From: CAYJPA01 sp964371945
GTDB lineage: Bacteria; Chloroflexota; Chloroflexia; Thermomicrobiales; UBA6265
Length of the DNA: 36,246 nucleotides
Reading direction: 5' to 3'
NCBI GenBank assembly: GCA_964371945.1
Contig: CAYJPA010000062.1
Location: 1-36,246, forward strand
Shown: piece by piece, positions 1 through 6,523 of the stretch
How the letters are laid out: each line of letters begins with the position of its first letter
Position numbering within the stretch: the first letter of the stretch is position 1
Translations under genes and position numbers: made by a program
Notes under the pieces: model-generated
The model's database searches: none
The model's input: only the letters and a program-made list of their open reading frames with translations
Told to the model about the DNA's origin: nothing

Positions 1-2
1 AC

Positions 3-71
3 CTGGAGGCACGGCTGGCCACGCTCCCTCGCATCGGACACACGAACAACCCAGTTTCGGAGGCCGCCTAA
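3..71 (+). CDS. C-terminal tail of a gene cut by the window edge
   Basis: The frame beginning at base 3 reads 22 sense codons and stops at TAA (69-71). The last residues include LATLPRIGHTNNPVSEAA. The other two plus-strand frames read through less plausible, tryptophan- and cysteine-rich peptides, so this is the best candidate for the end of an upstream plus-strand gene. I do not recognise the family. The 200 bases between this stop and the convergent Rrf2 gene hold no gene I can support. They contain a short GCCGG/CCGGC hairpin (193-210) followed nine bases later by a run of six T (220-225), which may end this transcript. Confidence 0.3.
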   Translation: MEARLATLPRIGHTNNPVSEAA

Positions 72-271
72 CCTACCACGTTATTGTGAACTGGACCACT
101 TAGGTTTATGGACGTTGCCGAATTGCTTCGGTAGCCGCGTACTCGTTCTCATCCCTGGAAGGGATTCGTGGGCGTAGCCCGGTCAATTTATTGCCGGGCG
201 GGGAACCGGCTCACCGATCTTTTTTGCAGCCTCCATCGACCCGGACAAGCTTGAAGCTTGTAACTTGTAGC

Positions 272-697
272 TCAGATCGAGTAATTCAACGCGGGCTGCT
301 GCGAATGTTTGCGCTCGACCAGCGTGGCGAGCGAAATCGACTTCAACAGGTCGATCGATTGCTCCTGCAGCTCGTGCCACACCTCGTGCACGGGATCGCT
401 TTCTTCCGGTCCCGTCAAATGGGGATGAGCCCGGCGATCGAAACCATCCAGAATCACGATCACGTCCCACAGGCTGATCTCGGTTGGCTCCCGTACCAGT
501 TCGTGACCGCCAAGCGGTCCGCGCGTGCTCTTCACCACCCCCGCGCGGCCGAGCGCGCTCAGCACCTGATGCAGGTATGCCTCGGAGATGCCCTGCCGGG
601 CGGCGATGTCTTTGCTCTGGATCGGACCCTGCCCGTAATAGAGCGCAAGGTCAAACAGCGCCCGGACGCCGTAATCCGCCTTGCTTGAGACGCGCAT
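272..697 (-). CDS. Rrf2-family transcriptional regulator lacking cysteines
   Basis: This 141-residue protein has the Rrf2 pattern: an N-terminal winged helix starting MRVSSKADYGVRALFDLA, a recognition region with AYLHQVLSALGRAGVV, the wing STRGPLGGHEL (about 58-68), and a helical dimerisation tail. Many Rrf2 proteins (IscR, NsrR, RirA) bind a 2Fe-2S or 4Fe-4S cluster through three cysteines near residues 90-110. This protein has no cysteine at all; the equivalent stretch reads HPHLTGPEESDP. It therefore cannot use that type of cluster and is closer to cluster-free members such as CymR. Its ATG follows GAGG with a short spacer. The start lies inside the upstream larE gene (47-base overlap, different frame), so the two are translationally coupled. 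Its target is unknown; autoregulation of the larE-rrf2 pair is a guess. Confidence 0.88.
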   Translation of the reverse strand: MRVSSKADYGVRALFDLALYYGQGPIQSKDIAARQGISEAYLHQVLSALGRAGVVKSTRGPLGGHELVREPTEISLWDVIVILDGFDRRAHPHLTGPEESDPVHEVWHELQEQSIDLLKSISLATLVERKHSQQPALNYSI

Positions 698-1499
698 TTA
701 AAACCTCATTCATGCTTCCGGAGCGAAATCCGTCGAGATCGATCGTTACATACTGGTACCCTGCCGCACGCACGCCGGCCACGATCTCATCCCTGCGTTC
801 GAGCAGCTCGGAGATCAACTCGAGCGGAAATTCGAGCCGCGCCACGGTGTCGTGGTGCCGGACTCGAAAGCCCCGGTATCCAAGGCCGCGCAGGAACGTC
901 TCAGCCGTGGAAACTTGCCTGAGCTTCTCCACGGTGATCGGATCGCCATAGGCGAACCGCGACGAAAGACAAGCGGCAGCGGGCTTATCCCAGGTGGGCA
1001 GGCCAAATTCCCGCGAAATCTCGCGAACTTCCGCCTTCGATAACCCCACCTCGAGCAGCGGGCTTCGAACTCCCAGTTCCTTCGAGGCGCGCATTCCGGG
1101 CCGGAAATCGCCGACATCGTCCGCGTTCGAGCCATCGATTACTTCCGAGAAGCCCTCGATCTCCGCGGCACGCTTCAGTTTCGTGTACAGCTCGGTCTTG
1201 CAGAAGAAGCAGCGCTGATGGCTGTTGCTCGCGTACCGCGGATCGGTCAGCTCCATCGTATCGATCTGAATGTGGCGAACGCCGATCTTCTTTGCCAGTT
1301 CGACGGCGTCTGCCATCTCTTCCGGCGCGTATGAACCGGAAAGACCGGTCGCGGCGACCGAGTGCTCACCAAGAACATCGAATGCCACCTTCATGAGAAG
1401 CGTACTGTCAACGCCCCCGGAGAAAGCGACCATAACCGAGTCCATCGCGCCAAGAATGCTCTTGAGCTCGTCCAGCTTGGCTGTTGTTGAGGCTTGCAC
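651..1499 (-). CDS. larE: LarE-type ATP-dependent sacrificial sulfur transferase
   Basis: LarE adenylates and then sulfurates the pyridinium dicarboxylate mononucleotide that becomes the nickel-pincer cofactor of lactate racemase and related enzymes. The protein carries the PP-loop SGGVDS at about residues 27-32, a CFFCK pair near 97-101, and a cysteine in AAACLSSRF at about 177, which matches the sacrificial Cys176 of Lactiplantibacillus LarE. I placed the start at GTG 1499 (282 residues) because TAGGA lies 8-9 bases upstream. A TTG at 1520 in the same frame has no ribosome binding site. The next gene on this strand, an Rrf2 regulator, starts inside this one. The partner genes larB, larC and larA are not in the window. 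Some LarE-like proteins act outside the racemase pathway, so the substrate is uncertain. Confidence 0.87.
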   Translation of the reverse strand: MQASTTAKLDELKSILGAMDSVMVAFSGGVDSTLLMKVAFDVLGEHSVAATGLSGSYAPEEMADAVELAKKIGVRHIQIDTMELTDPRYASNSHQRCFFCKTELYTKLKRAAEIEGFSEVIDGSNADDVGDFRPGMRASKELGVRSPLLEVGLSKAEVREISREFGLPTWDKPAAACLSSRFAYGDPITVEKLRQVSTAETFLRGLGYRGFRVRHHDTVARLEFPLELISELLERRDEIVAGVRAAGYQYVTIDLDGFRSGSMNEVLNARLKQGGLRRPGAV

Positions 1500-1565
1500 C
1501 GTGGGATTCCTACCAATCAACGAAAGAGCGCGACCGCGTCGTGGCGGTGCAGATTGTGCACGTCG

Positions 1566-1595
1566 ATCCTAGCAGTCGAAGATCGGCTTCCGCAA
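1566..1595 (-). promoter_or_regulatory. possible promoter for larE-rrf2
   Basis: On the minus strand, TTGCGG (1595-1590) and TAGGAT (1571-1566) are separated by 18 bases and sit about 70 bases before the proposed larE start. The match to the sigma-70 consensus is moderate (3/6 and 4/6). Divergent larE and the ABC-importer gene share this 260-base region. Confidence 0.3.
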
Positions 1596-1758
1596 CCAAA
1601 TGCTCGGGTTCGCGTGGTTCTGGAAGCTGATAATGCTAGAATTACCCCGACTTACGAACATTTGGCGGTGGGATGCTGGCTGGACGTTCGTGGGCTTCAA
1701 CAAAATGAATAGGTTGGCAGCGCGGCCCACCTAGGGCGGTTTGAAGAATGGAGGCGAC

Positions 1759-3618
1759 ATGTCGTCAAATGAGAATCCAGTCGTAAAACTCAACGGACTC
1801 TACAAAGAATTCGTGGCCGGCAAAATCGATCGGCGAACGCTGCTGACACGAGCGGGAACGCTCGGACTCTCGGCCGCCTCGATCGCGATGTTCGCAAAGG
1901 GAGTTCCGGCGTCGGCGCAGGACGCCACTCCCGCCGTGCTCGGCGCACCAATTAAGTCCATCACCCGTGAAGAGTACAAGGCCAAACTCGCCGAATGGTG
2001 GACTGGTCGGACTGCGCCTACTCAAACCGGCGGTACCATCGTCATGGGCGAGATCGCGTCGTCGAATCTCTCCACCTTCAACATGATGCTGGGCGACAAC
2101 TCGCCGACAAATCCAGTGCTCAATCTGGTCTACGAAACGCTCGTCGGATCCAGTCCGGTCGACGGTCAGTACGTTCCTGCGCTCGCCGATTGGTGGGAGA
2201 TTGCCGAAGACGGCAAGACCTACACCTTCCATTTGAGTCAATACGCGGCCTGGCACGACGGCACCCCTTTCACGGCAGCCGATGTCGTTTTCAGCATGGA
2301 CGCTCAGTCCAACCCCGAAACCGGCAGCTCATACACCTCGAGCTTCACCGGTGCTGTCGCCTCGTACGAGGCAGTCGACGATCACACCGTCAAGGTTGTG
2401 GCGACAGATGTCTTTGCCGAGGTGGTGTTCCACGGCAACGCCTACGTTCCAATCGTGGCGAAGCACGTCTGGGAAAGCGTCCCGGCGGCCAACTGGGCTG
2501 CTGATGGCGGCAGTAACGGCCAAGACCCAAGCCGCGTCGTCGGCACCGGTCCATTGATGTTCAAGGAGACAAATGAAAGCGAGGGGACAACAACCTTCGT
2601 CAAGAATCCGAACTATTGGGATCAAGATCTGGTCGCGAGTGTCGCCCTTCAAGACGGCGCCGCGACTATTCCATATGTTGACGAGTTCATCTTCGTCACC
2701 TGGCCAGACGAGACGGCCGCCATCGAAGCACTTCGTGTTGGCGACATCGACTTTTACGAAAACGTACCGCCAGCTGACGTCGCATCCCTTCAAGCACCGG
2801 ACCAGGGAGTTGATGTCAAGCTGTATGACACCTACAGCTTCAGCTGGTACGGATACAACCTCGATCCGGCAAAGACAGAGCTCTTCCAGGATGTGAATGT
2901 CCGCAAAGCCCTCTTCCATGCGCTCGATCGGCAGTCGATGGTCGACAACATCATGCTTGGATATGCCGAAGTGGCAAACGGCACACAGCCGCAACTCTCC
3001 CCGGCCTATGCTCCTGATCGGATCACTACCGTCTACGACTTCAGTGTGGAAAAAGCGACCACCATGCTTGCGGACGCGGGGTGGGCCGACACGGATGGTG
3101 ACGGGATTCTCGACAAGGACGGCGTCAAATTCGCCTTCCAAATGATGTATCCAAGCGGTTCCGCCACAACCGACCAAATCATTGCCTTCATGCAGGAGTC
3201 ATGGAAGGCAATCGGCATTGAGGCAGAGCCAAATCCTGTTGATTTCAGTGCGGTGCTTGTGCCGGCCCTGACCGAAAACTTCGACTACCAGCTAGTCGTT
3301 CTTGGGTTCAACTGGGATCCGACCGGCGACCAGTCAGCGATGTTCTCGACCGATGCATACAAAGCCGGCTTCAACGCAATGAAGTATTCGAACCCGGCCG
3401 TCGATGATGCATGGGATGCCGCAAGCCGCGAGCTTGATTCCGCCAAGCGGATCGACCTGCTCATCACCGCTACCGACCTGGTGAATGAAGACCTCCCGAT
3501 CGGATGCCTCTGGTTCCGCAAAGACCGCACGGCATATCAGACTCGAATCGGGAACTTCGAGCCGAACGGCAACGGCGGCCTCCTGTGGTGGGTGCCCTGG
3601 GGCTTCGTCGCTTCCTAA
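1759..3618 (+). CDS. ABC transporter substrate-binding protein, family 5 (peptide/oligosaccharide type)
   Basis: This extracytoplasmic solute-binding protein of the DppA/OppA/NikA class (SBP_bac_5) is 619 residues long. An N-terminal DRRTLLTRAGTLGLSAASIA segment has a twin-arginine motif before a hydrophobic stretch, which suggests Tat export. The typical WHDGTPFTAADVVFS motif follows the domain I fold, and the repeated lobes run to the C-terminus. The ATG at 1759 has GGAGG just upstream; a TTG at 1741 in the same frame would include that ribosome binding site within the gene and is unlikely. Two permease genes follow, after a strong hairpin. No ATPase gene is nearby. The substrate cannot be read from the sequence; oligopeptides, sugars or nickel chelates are all possible in this family. 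Confidence 0.92.
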   Translation: MSSNENPVVKLNGLYKEFVAGKIDRRTLLTRAGTLGLSAASIAMFAKGVPASAQDATPAVLGAPIKSITREEYKAKLAEWWTGRTAPTQTGGTIVMGEIASSNLSTFNMMLGDNSPTNPVLNLVYETLVGSSPVDGQYVPALADWWEIAEDGKTYTFHLSQYAAWHDGTPFTAADVVFSMDAQSNPETGSSYTSSFTGAVASYEAVDDHTVKVVATDVFAEVVFHGNAYVPIVAKHVWESVPAANWAADGGSNGQDPSRVVGTGPLMFKETNESEGTTTFVKNPNYWDQDLVASVALQDGAATIPYVDEFIFVTWPDETAAIEALRVGDIDFYENVPPADVASLQAPDQGVDVKLYDTYSFSWYGYNLDPAKTELFQDVNVRKALFHALDRQSMVDNIMLGYAEVANGTQPQLSPAYAPDRITTVYDFSVEKATTMLADAGWADTDGDGILDKDGVKFAFQMMYPSGSATTDQIIAFMQESWKAIGIEAEPNPVDFSAVLVPALTENFDYQLVVLGFNWDPTGDQSAMFSTDAYKAGFNAMKYSNPAVDDAWDAASRELDSAKRIDLLITATDLVNEDLPIGCLWFRKDRTAYQTRIGNFEPNGNGGLLWWVPWGFVAS

Positions 3619-3634
3619 ATCGCTGCAATCGAAT

Positions 3635-3664
3635 CTGGGGAGACGGATTCTTCCGTCTCCCCAG
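3635..3664 (+). terminator. 13-bp intercistronic hairpin after the binding-protein gene
   Basis: Arms CTGGGGAGACGGA (3635-3647) and TCCGTCTCCCCAG (3652-3664) are perfectly complementary around a TTCT loop. No T-run follows, so it is probably not a full terminator. It lies 17 bases after the binding-protein stop and 73 bases before the permease start. There it could stabilise the upstream mRNA or partly stop transcription, so that the binding protein is made in excess over the permeases. Confidence 0.6.
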
Positions 3665-3737
3665 CCGCGCCCCAGAGTGCCCGTTCGGACGTTCGCGGAA
3701 TCATGATCTCCGCATCCGAAGCTGAGAGGCGACTCCC

Positions 3738-4703
3738 ATGACACAGTATGTCGTTCGAAGATGTCTGCTCCTCATTCCAATACTTTTCGGCGTGACATTT
3801 ATCACATTCATCATCATAAGTGCTTCAGGAAGCCCGTTGGCAGGCAAGGAGCTTAATCCTCGAATCAAGCCGGAAGACCTCGATCGTATGGCTCACAATC
3901 TGGGACTTGATCGGCCCGTTCATGAGCGGTATTTCGTTTGGCTCGGCAGTTTGTTGCGCGGTGATCTTGGCGTGTCGGTTTCGAACGGCACGCCGGTTCT
4001 GGATCGCGTCCTCAACGTCATGCCGAATACGATGCTGCTCTCGTTTTTGTCCGTGGCGCTCGCGCTCGCGATCGCGGTGCCTGTCGGCGTGCTGGCCGCT
4101 GTCAAGCGCAATTCGATCTTCGATCGGGTCGCGACCATGCTTTCAGTCGCTGGCTTCGCCGTGCCCACTGTCTGGCTCGGCCTCATGTTTATTATTCTGT
4201 TCGCGGTCAAATTCAGAGAGTGGGGACTCCCGTACCTTCCAGTCGGCGGCGTCCGCGATCTCAGGGGCGGTGGGAACTTCACCGATCGCGTGGAGCACCT
4301 CATTCTGCCCGTATTGGCGCTTACGATTCCACAACTAGCCGGCTGGGTGGTCTATATCCGGTCGTCGATGCTCGAAGTGATTCAGCAGGACTACGTGCGG
4401 ACCGCCTCGGCCAAGGGGCTCAACAAGCGCGTTGTCCTGTACAGTCACGCGTTCCGAAACGCAATGCTTCCGCTTATCACGCTCGTCGGTCTCGGCATCC
4501 CGGAGCTCCTGGGCGGCTCGCTTATCGTCGAGAATGTCTTCGCCTACCCCGGGATGGGAAGATTGACGATCAATGCGGTGACTGAAGGCGATTTCACCGT
4601 GGTAATGGGCACCACGCTCTTCTTCGCGATACTTGTCATTCTCGGCAACCTCCTGGCTGACATTCTCTATGTTGTCTTTGATCCTCGGATTCGATATGGG
4701 TAA
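3738..4703 (+). CDS. ABC transporter permease, DppB/OppB type
   Basis: This 321-residue inner-membrane permease forms one half of the channel of a Dpp/Opp-class importer. The N-terminus reads MTQYVVRRCLLLIPILFGVT, typical of DppB. Six hydrophobic segments follow, with the EAA-type coupling loop at about residues 213-250 (DYVRTASAKGLNKRVV, then RNAMLPLI) and a C-terminal GGSLIVENVFAYPGMG motif. AGAGG precedes the ATG at a suitable distance. The dppC-like gene follows after about 60 bases. The coupling loop normally docks on an ATPase, yet no dppD/dppF-like gene is present here, so the pump presumably shares ATPases encoded elsewhere. Confidence 0.93.
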   Translation: MTQYVVRRCLLLIPILFGVTFITFIIISASGSPLAGKELNPRIKPEDLDRMAHNLGLDRPVHERYFVWLGSLLRGDLGVSVSNGTPVLDRVLNVMPNTMLLSFLSVALALAIAVPVGVLAAVKRNSIFDRVATMLSVAGFAVPTVWLGLMFIILFAVKFREWGLPYLPVGGVRDLRGGGNFTDRVEHLILPVLALTIPQLAGWVVYIRSSMLEVIQQDYVRTASAKGLNKRVVLYSHAFRNAMLPLITLVGLGIPELLGGSLIVENVFAYPGMGRLTINAVTEGDFTVVMGTTLFFAILVILGNLLADILYVVFDPRIRYG

Positions 4704-4762
4704 CTCAATGACACGACTCGTGCGCGCGCCGATGAACGTCATCCGCATTGGAGGAGCCTTGC

Positions 4763-5740
4763 ATGGCTGGACGAACTAGCGCGGCGGCAGTTCAACCTCA
4801 GTCCATGCCGGATTCCAGCCTCGGAGGCGTTCGCCATCACCTGGCGGAGGACCGAGGTTTGATCCTCGGCAAACTCCCACCAAGTCCCGGTTACTGGAAG
4901 CGAGCTTGGCGCCGTTTTTACCGGAACAAAGTTGCCGTGGTCGCGCTTGCCATCGTCATCTTGATCGTGCTGTTTGCGCTTGGAGCCGGCCTAATCTCCG
5001 AGTACGTAACCGGTTACTCCTATTCCGAGAACCATCTTGCGGACAAGTTGGCTCCGCCCTTTTCAGACGGGTACATTTTGGGCTCGGATGGCAACGGGCG
5101 AGATGTCATGACTCGTCTGGCGTACGGCGGCCGGATCTCGCTCTTCGTGGCGATTCTCGCGACGGTTTCACTCCTGGTGATCGGCGGCACAATTGGCTCG
5201 ATCTGTGGATTCTTTGGCGGTGTCATCGATTCGATCTTGATGCGTCTTGCCGACACGCTGCTTTCGATTCCAATTCTCCCACTTCTGATTCTGATCTCTA
5301 CGATGTACCGTCCGGGACCGGCGGGTTTGGCGATCTTCATTGCGCTCGTCAGTTGGCCTGGGGTTTCACGCATCGTACGGGGCGAAGTCCTCTCGATTCG
5401 CCATCGTGACTATGTTGAGGCGGGTCGGGTCATCGGCGCTTCGAATGCTCGCCTCTTGATACGCCACATTTTTCCGAACGTTGTTCCGATCATCGTTGTC
5501 TGGTCATCGCTCGTCGTCCCGGCACTAATTCTCACGGAAGCGTCGCTGAGCTACCTCGGCGTCGGCGTCCGAGTTCCTACTCCGTCATGGGGCAACATGC
5601 TCCAGGATGCGAAGCAATTCGTGCGCGTGTCATGGACGCTCATCTTCATCCCAGGGTTCGCGATCTATATCACAGTGCTGTCAATCAACATCGTCGCCAG
5701 CGCGCTCCGCGACGCCTTGGATCCGCGTCTCACAAACTGA
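4763..5740 (+). CDS. ABC transporter permease, DppC/OppC type
   Basis: This is the second channel subunit, 325 residues. It has the OppC N-terminal region (WRRFYRNKVAVVALAIVIL, about 50-68), the GSDGNGRDVMTRLAYGGRIS motif after the first periplasmic loop, and the EAA coupling loop near residues 211-245 (RDYVEAGRVIGASNARLL). It ends with the usual LRDALDPRL. I chose the ATG at 4763 because GGAGGAG lies six bases upstream; a TTG at 4748 in frame would place that site inside the gene. It is the last gene of the importer group. The following 321 bases are non-coding and hold no ATPase gene. Confidence 0.93.
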   Translation: MAGRTSAAAVQPQSMPDSSLGGVRHHLAEDRGLILGKLPPSPGYWKRAWRRFYRNKVAVVALAIVILIVLFALGAGLISEYVTGYSYSENHLADKLAPPFSDGYILGSDGNGRDVMTRLAYGGRISLFVAILATVSLLVIGGTIGSICGFFGGVIDSILMRLADTLLSIPILPLLILISTMYRPGPAGLAIFIALVSWPGVSRIVRGEVLSIRHRDYVEAGRVIGASNARLLIRHIFPNVVPIIVVWSSLVVPALILTEASLSYLGVGVRVPTPSWGNMLQDAKQFVRVSWTLIFIPGFAIYITVLSINIVASALRDALDPRLTN

Positions 5741-6061
5741 TTTGTCCTTGCTTGTTGTCAACTTGAGCGAACCATACGACCACACAACAAGCGGATGTCA
5801 GAATCACATCTTGGAAAACAAACTCCTGGGGCTGATCGCCTGTTACTCTCCGCAATTTGGCTGTTATGCTACTCATGCTCGTGGATGACGACGCGTGGCT
5901 TAACGCACGGTGGCGTTGGGGTTGACGTTGTTCTCTTTGTCGACCGACCGCCTGCCGTTGTGCCGACTCGGTGCGCTCGCTTGGGTTTTGCAAAGAAGCC
6001 GCCACGTTCAGCTTATGCATCAATCGATCCAGTTGCGACCTGAACGGCCGAGGGGGAGAGC
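5741..6061 (+). other. non-coding gap between the ABC importer and the zinc-ribbon gene
   Basis: No gene is supported in these 321 bases. Two short frames cover it on opposite strands, but both lack a ribosome binding site and any recognisable motif. An inverted repeat GCTTGTTGT/ACAACAAGC (5750-5758 and 5784-5792, 25-base loop) lies ten bases after the permease stop and may mark the 3' end of that transcript. TGTTATGCT at 5862-5870 resembles an extended -10 box without a good -35, and could start the transcript of the zinc-ribbon gene. Confidence 0.4.
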
Positions 6062-6451
6062 TTGATTACTTGTCCCAATTGCGGGACCCAGAACGATGAC
6101 GGCGCTCGCTTCTGTGCGGAATGTGGCGCAGACCTTCGTTCTCTCGGCACGAAACCGCCTCAAGCTCCACCATACGCCTCTCTGCAGGGACAACAATCCG
6201 TTCAGTCCGGATCGAGCGGATGGCAGGCGCCGTCGGCTGAAATGAATCAGTCCTTCGCGGAACCGCGACGGAATCGTCGAATGTGGTTGTGGATTATCCT
6301 GGGCGTGCTTGCCGCGTGTCTGATTTGTTGTGCCGTGTCGACGGTGTGGTGGGCGCGCGGCGGAGAAGAGAAGTTCTACGATTGGGCAACAAGGGTCGCC
6401 GAAGAGGTGACCGAAACCGCCCGAACGCCAACCCCCCCGCCGGTAAACTAA
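6062..6451 (+). CDS. zinc-ribbon, single-pass membrane protein of unknown function
   Basis: This 129-residue protein starts at TTG, right behind a GAGGGGGAGAG ribosome binding site. The N-terminus is a zinc ribbon with C4-x2-C7 and C18-x2-C21 (CPNCG and CAECG). A proline/glutamine-rich linker follows, then one membrane helix at about residues 74-97, and a short tail ending in TPTPPPVN. By this layout the ribbon is cytoplasmic and the tail outside. Such zinc-ribbon proteins are common in Gram-positive-type and Chloroflexota genomes, and their role is generally unknown. The gene stands alone and converges on pnp, with a shared palindromic terminator between them. Confidence 0.75.
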   Translation: MITCPNCGTQNDDGARFCAECGADLRSLGTKPPQAPPYASLQGQQSVQSGSSGWQAPSAEMNQSFAEPRRNRRMWLWIILGVLAACLICCAVSTVWWARGGEEKFYDWATRVAEEVTETARTPTPPPVN

Positions 6452-6467
6452 TTGTGCTCAAACGGAA

Positions 6468-6493
6468 CGACCCCAGCCGATCGGCTGGGGTCG
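6468..6493. terminator. perfect palindrome, bidirectional terminator
   Basis: The 26 bases form a perfect inverted repeat with half-site CGACCCCAGCCGA. It lies 16 bases after the zinc-ribbon stop and 30 bases after the pnp stop on the other strand, so it can form a hairpin in both transcripts. T-content after the stem is modest in each direction (CTTCAATT on plus, TTCCGTTTG on minus). Confidence 0.7.
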
Positions 6494-6523
6494 CTTCAAT
6501 TCCTAGTGCAGAAGATGTGCAGG

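Noticed and set aside
244..260. Repeat ACAAGCTT-G-AAGCTTGT as a terminator after the Rrf2 gene
   Set aside because: The arms are separated by a single base, so only a short stem can form, and no T-run follows on the minus strand.
5730..6043. Two opposite frames of 80-97 codons in the gap after the importer
   Set aside because: Neither has a ribosome binding site or a recognisable motif, and they overlap each other on both strands.
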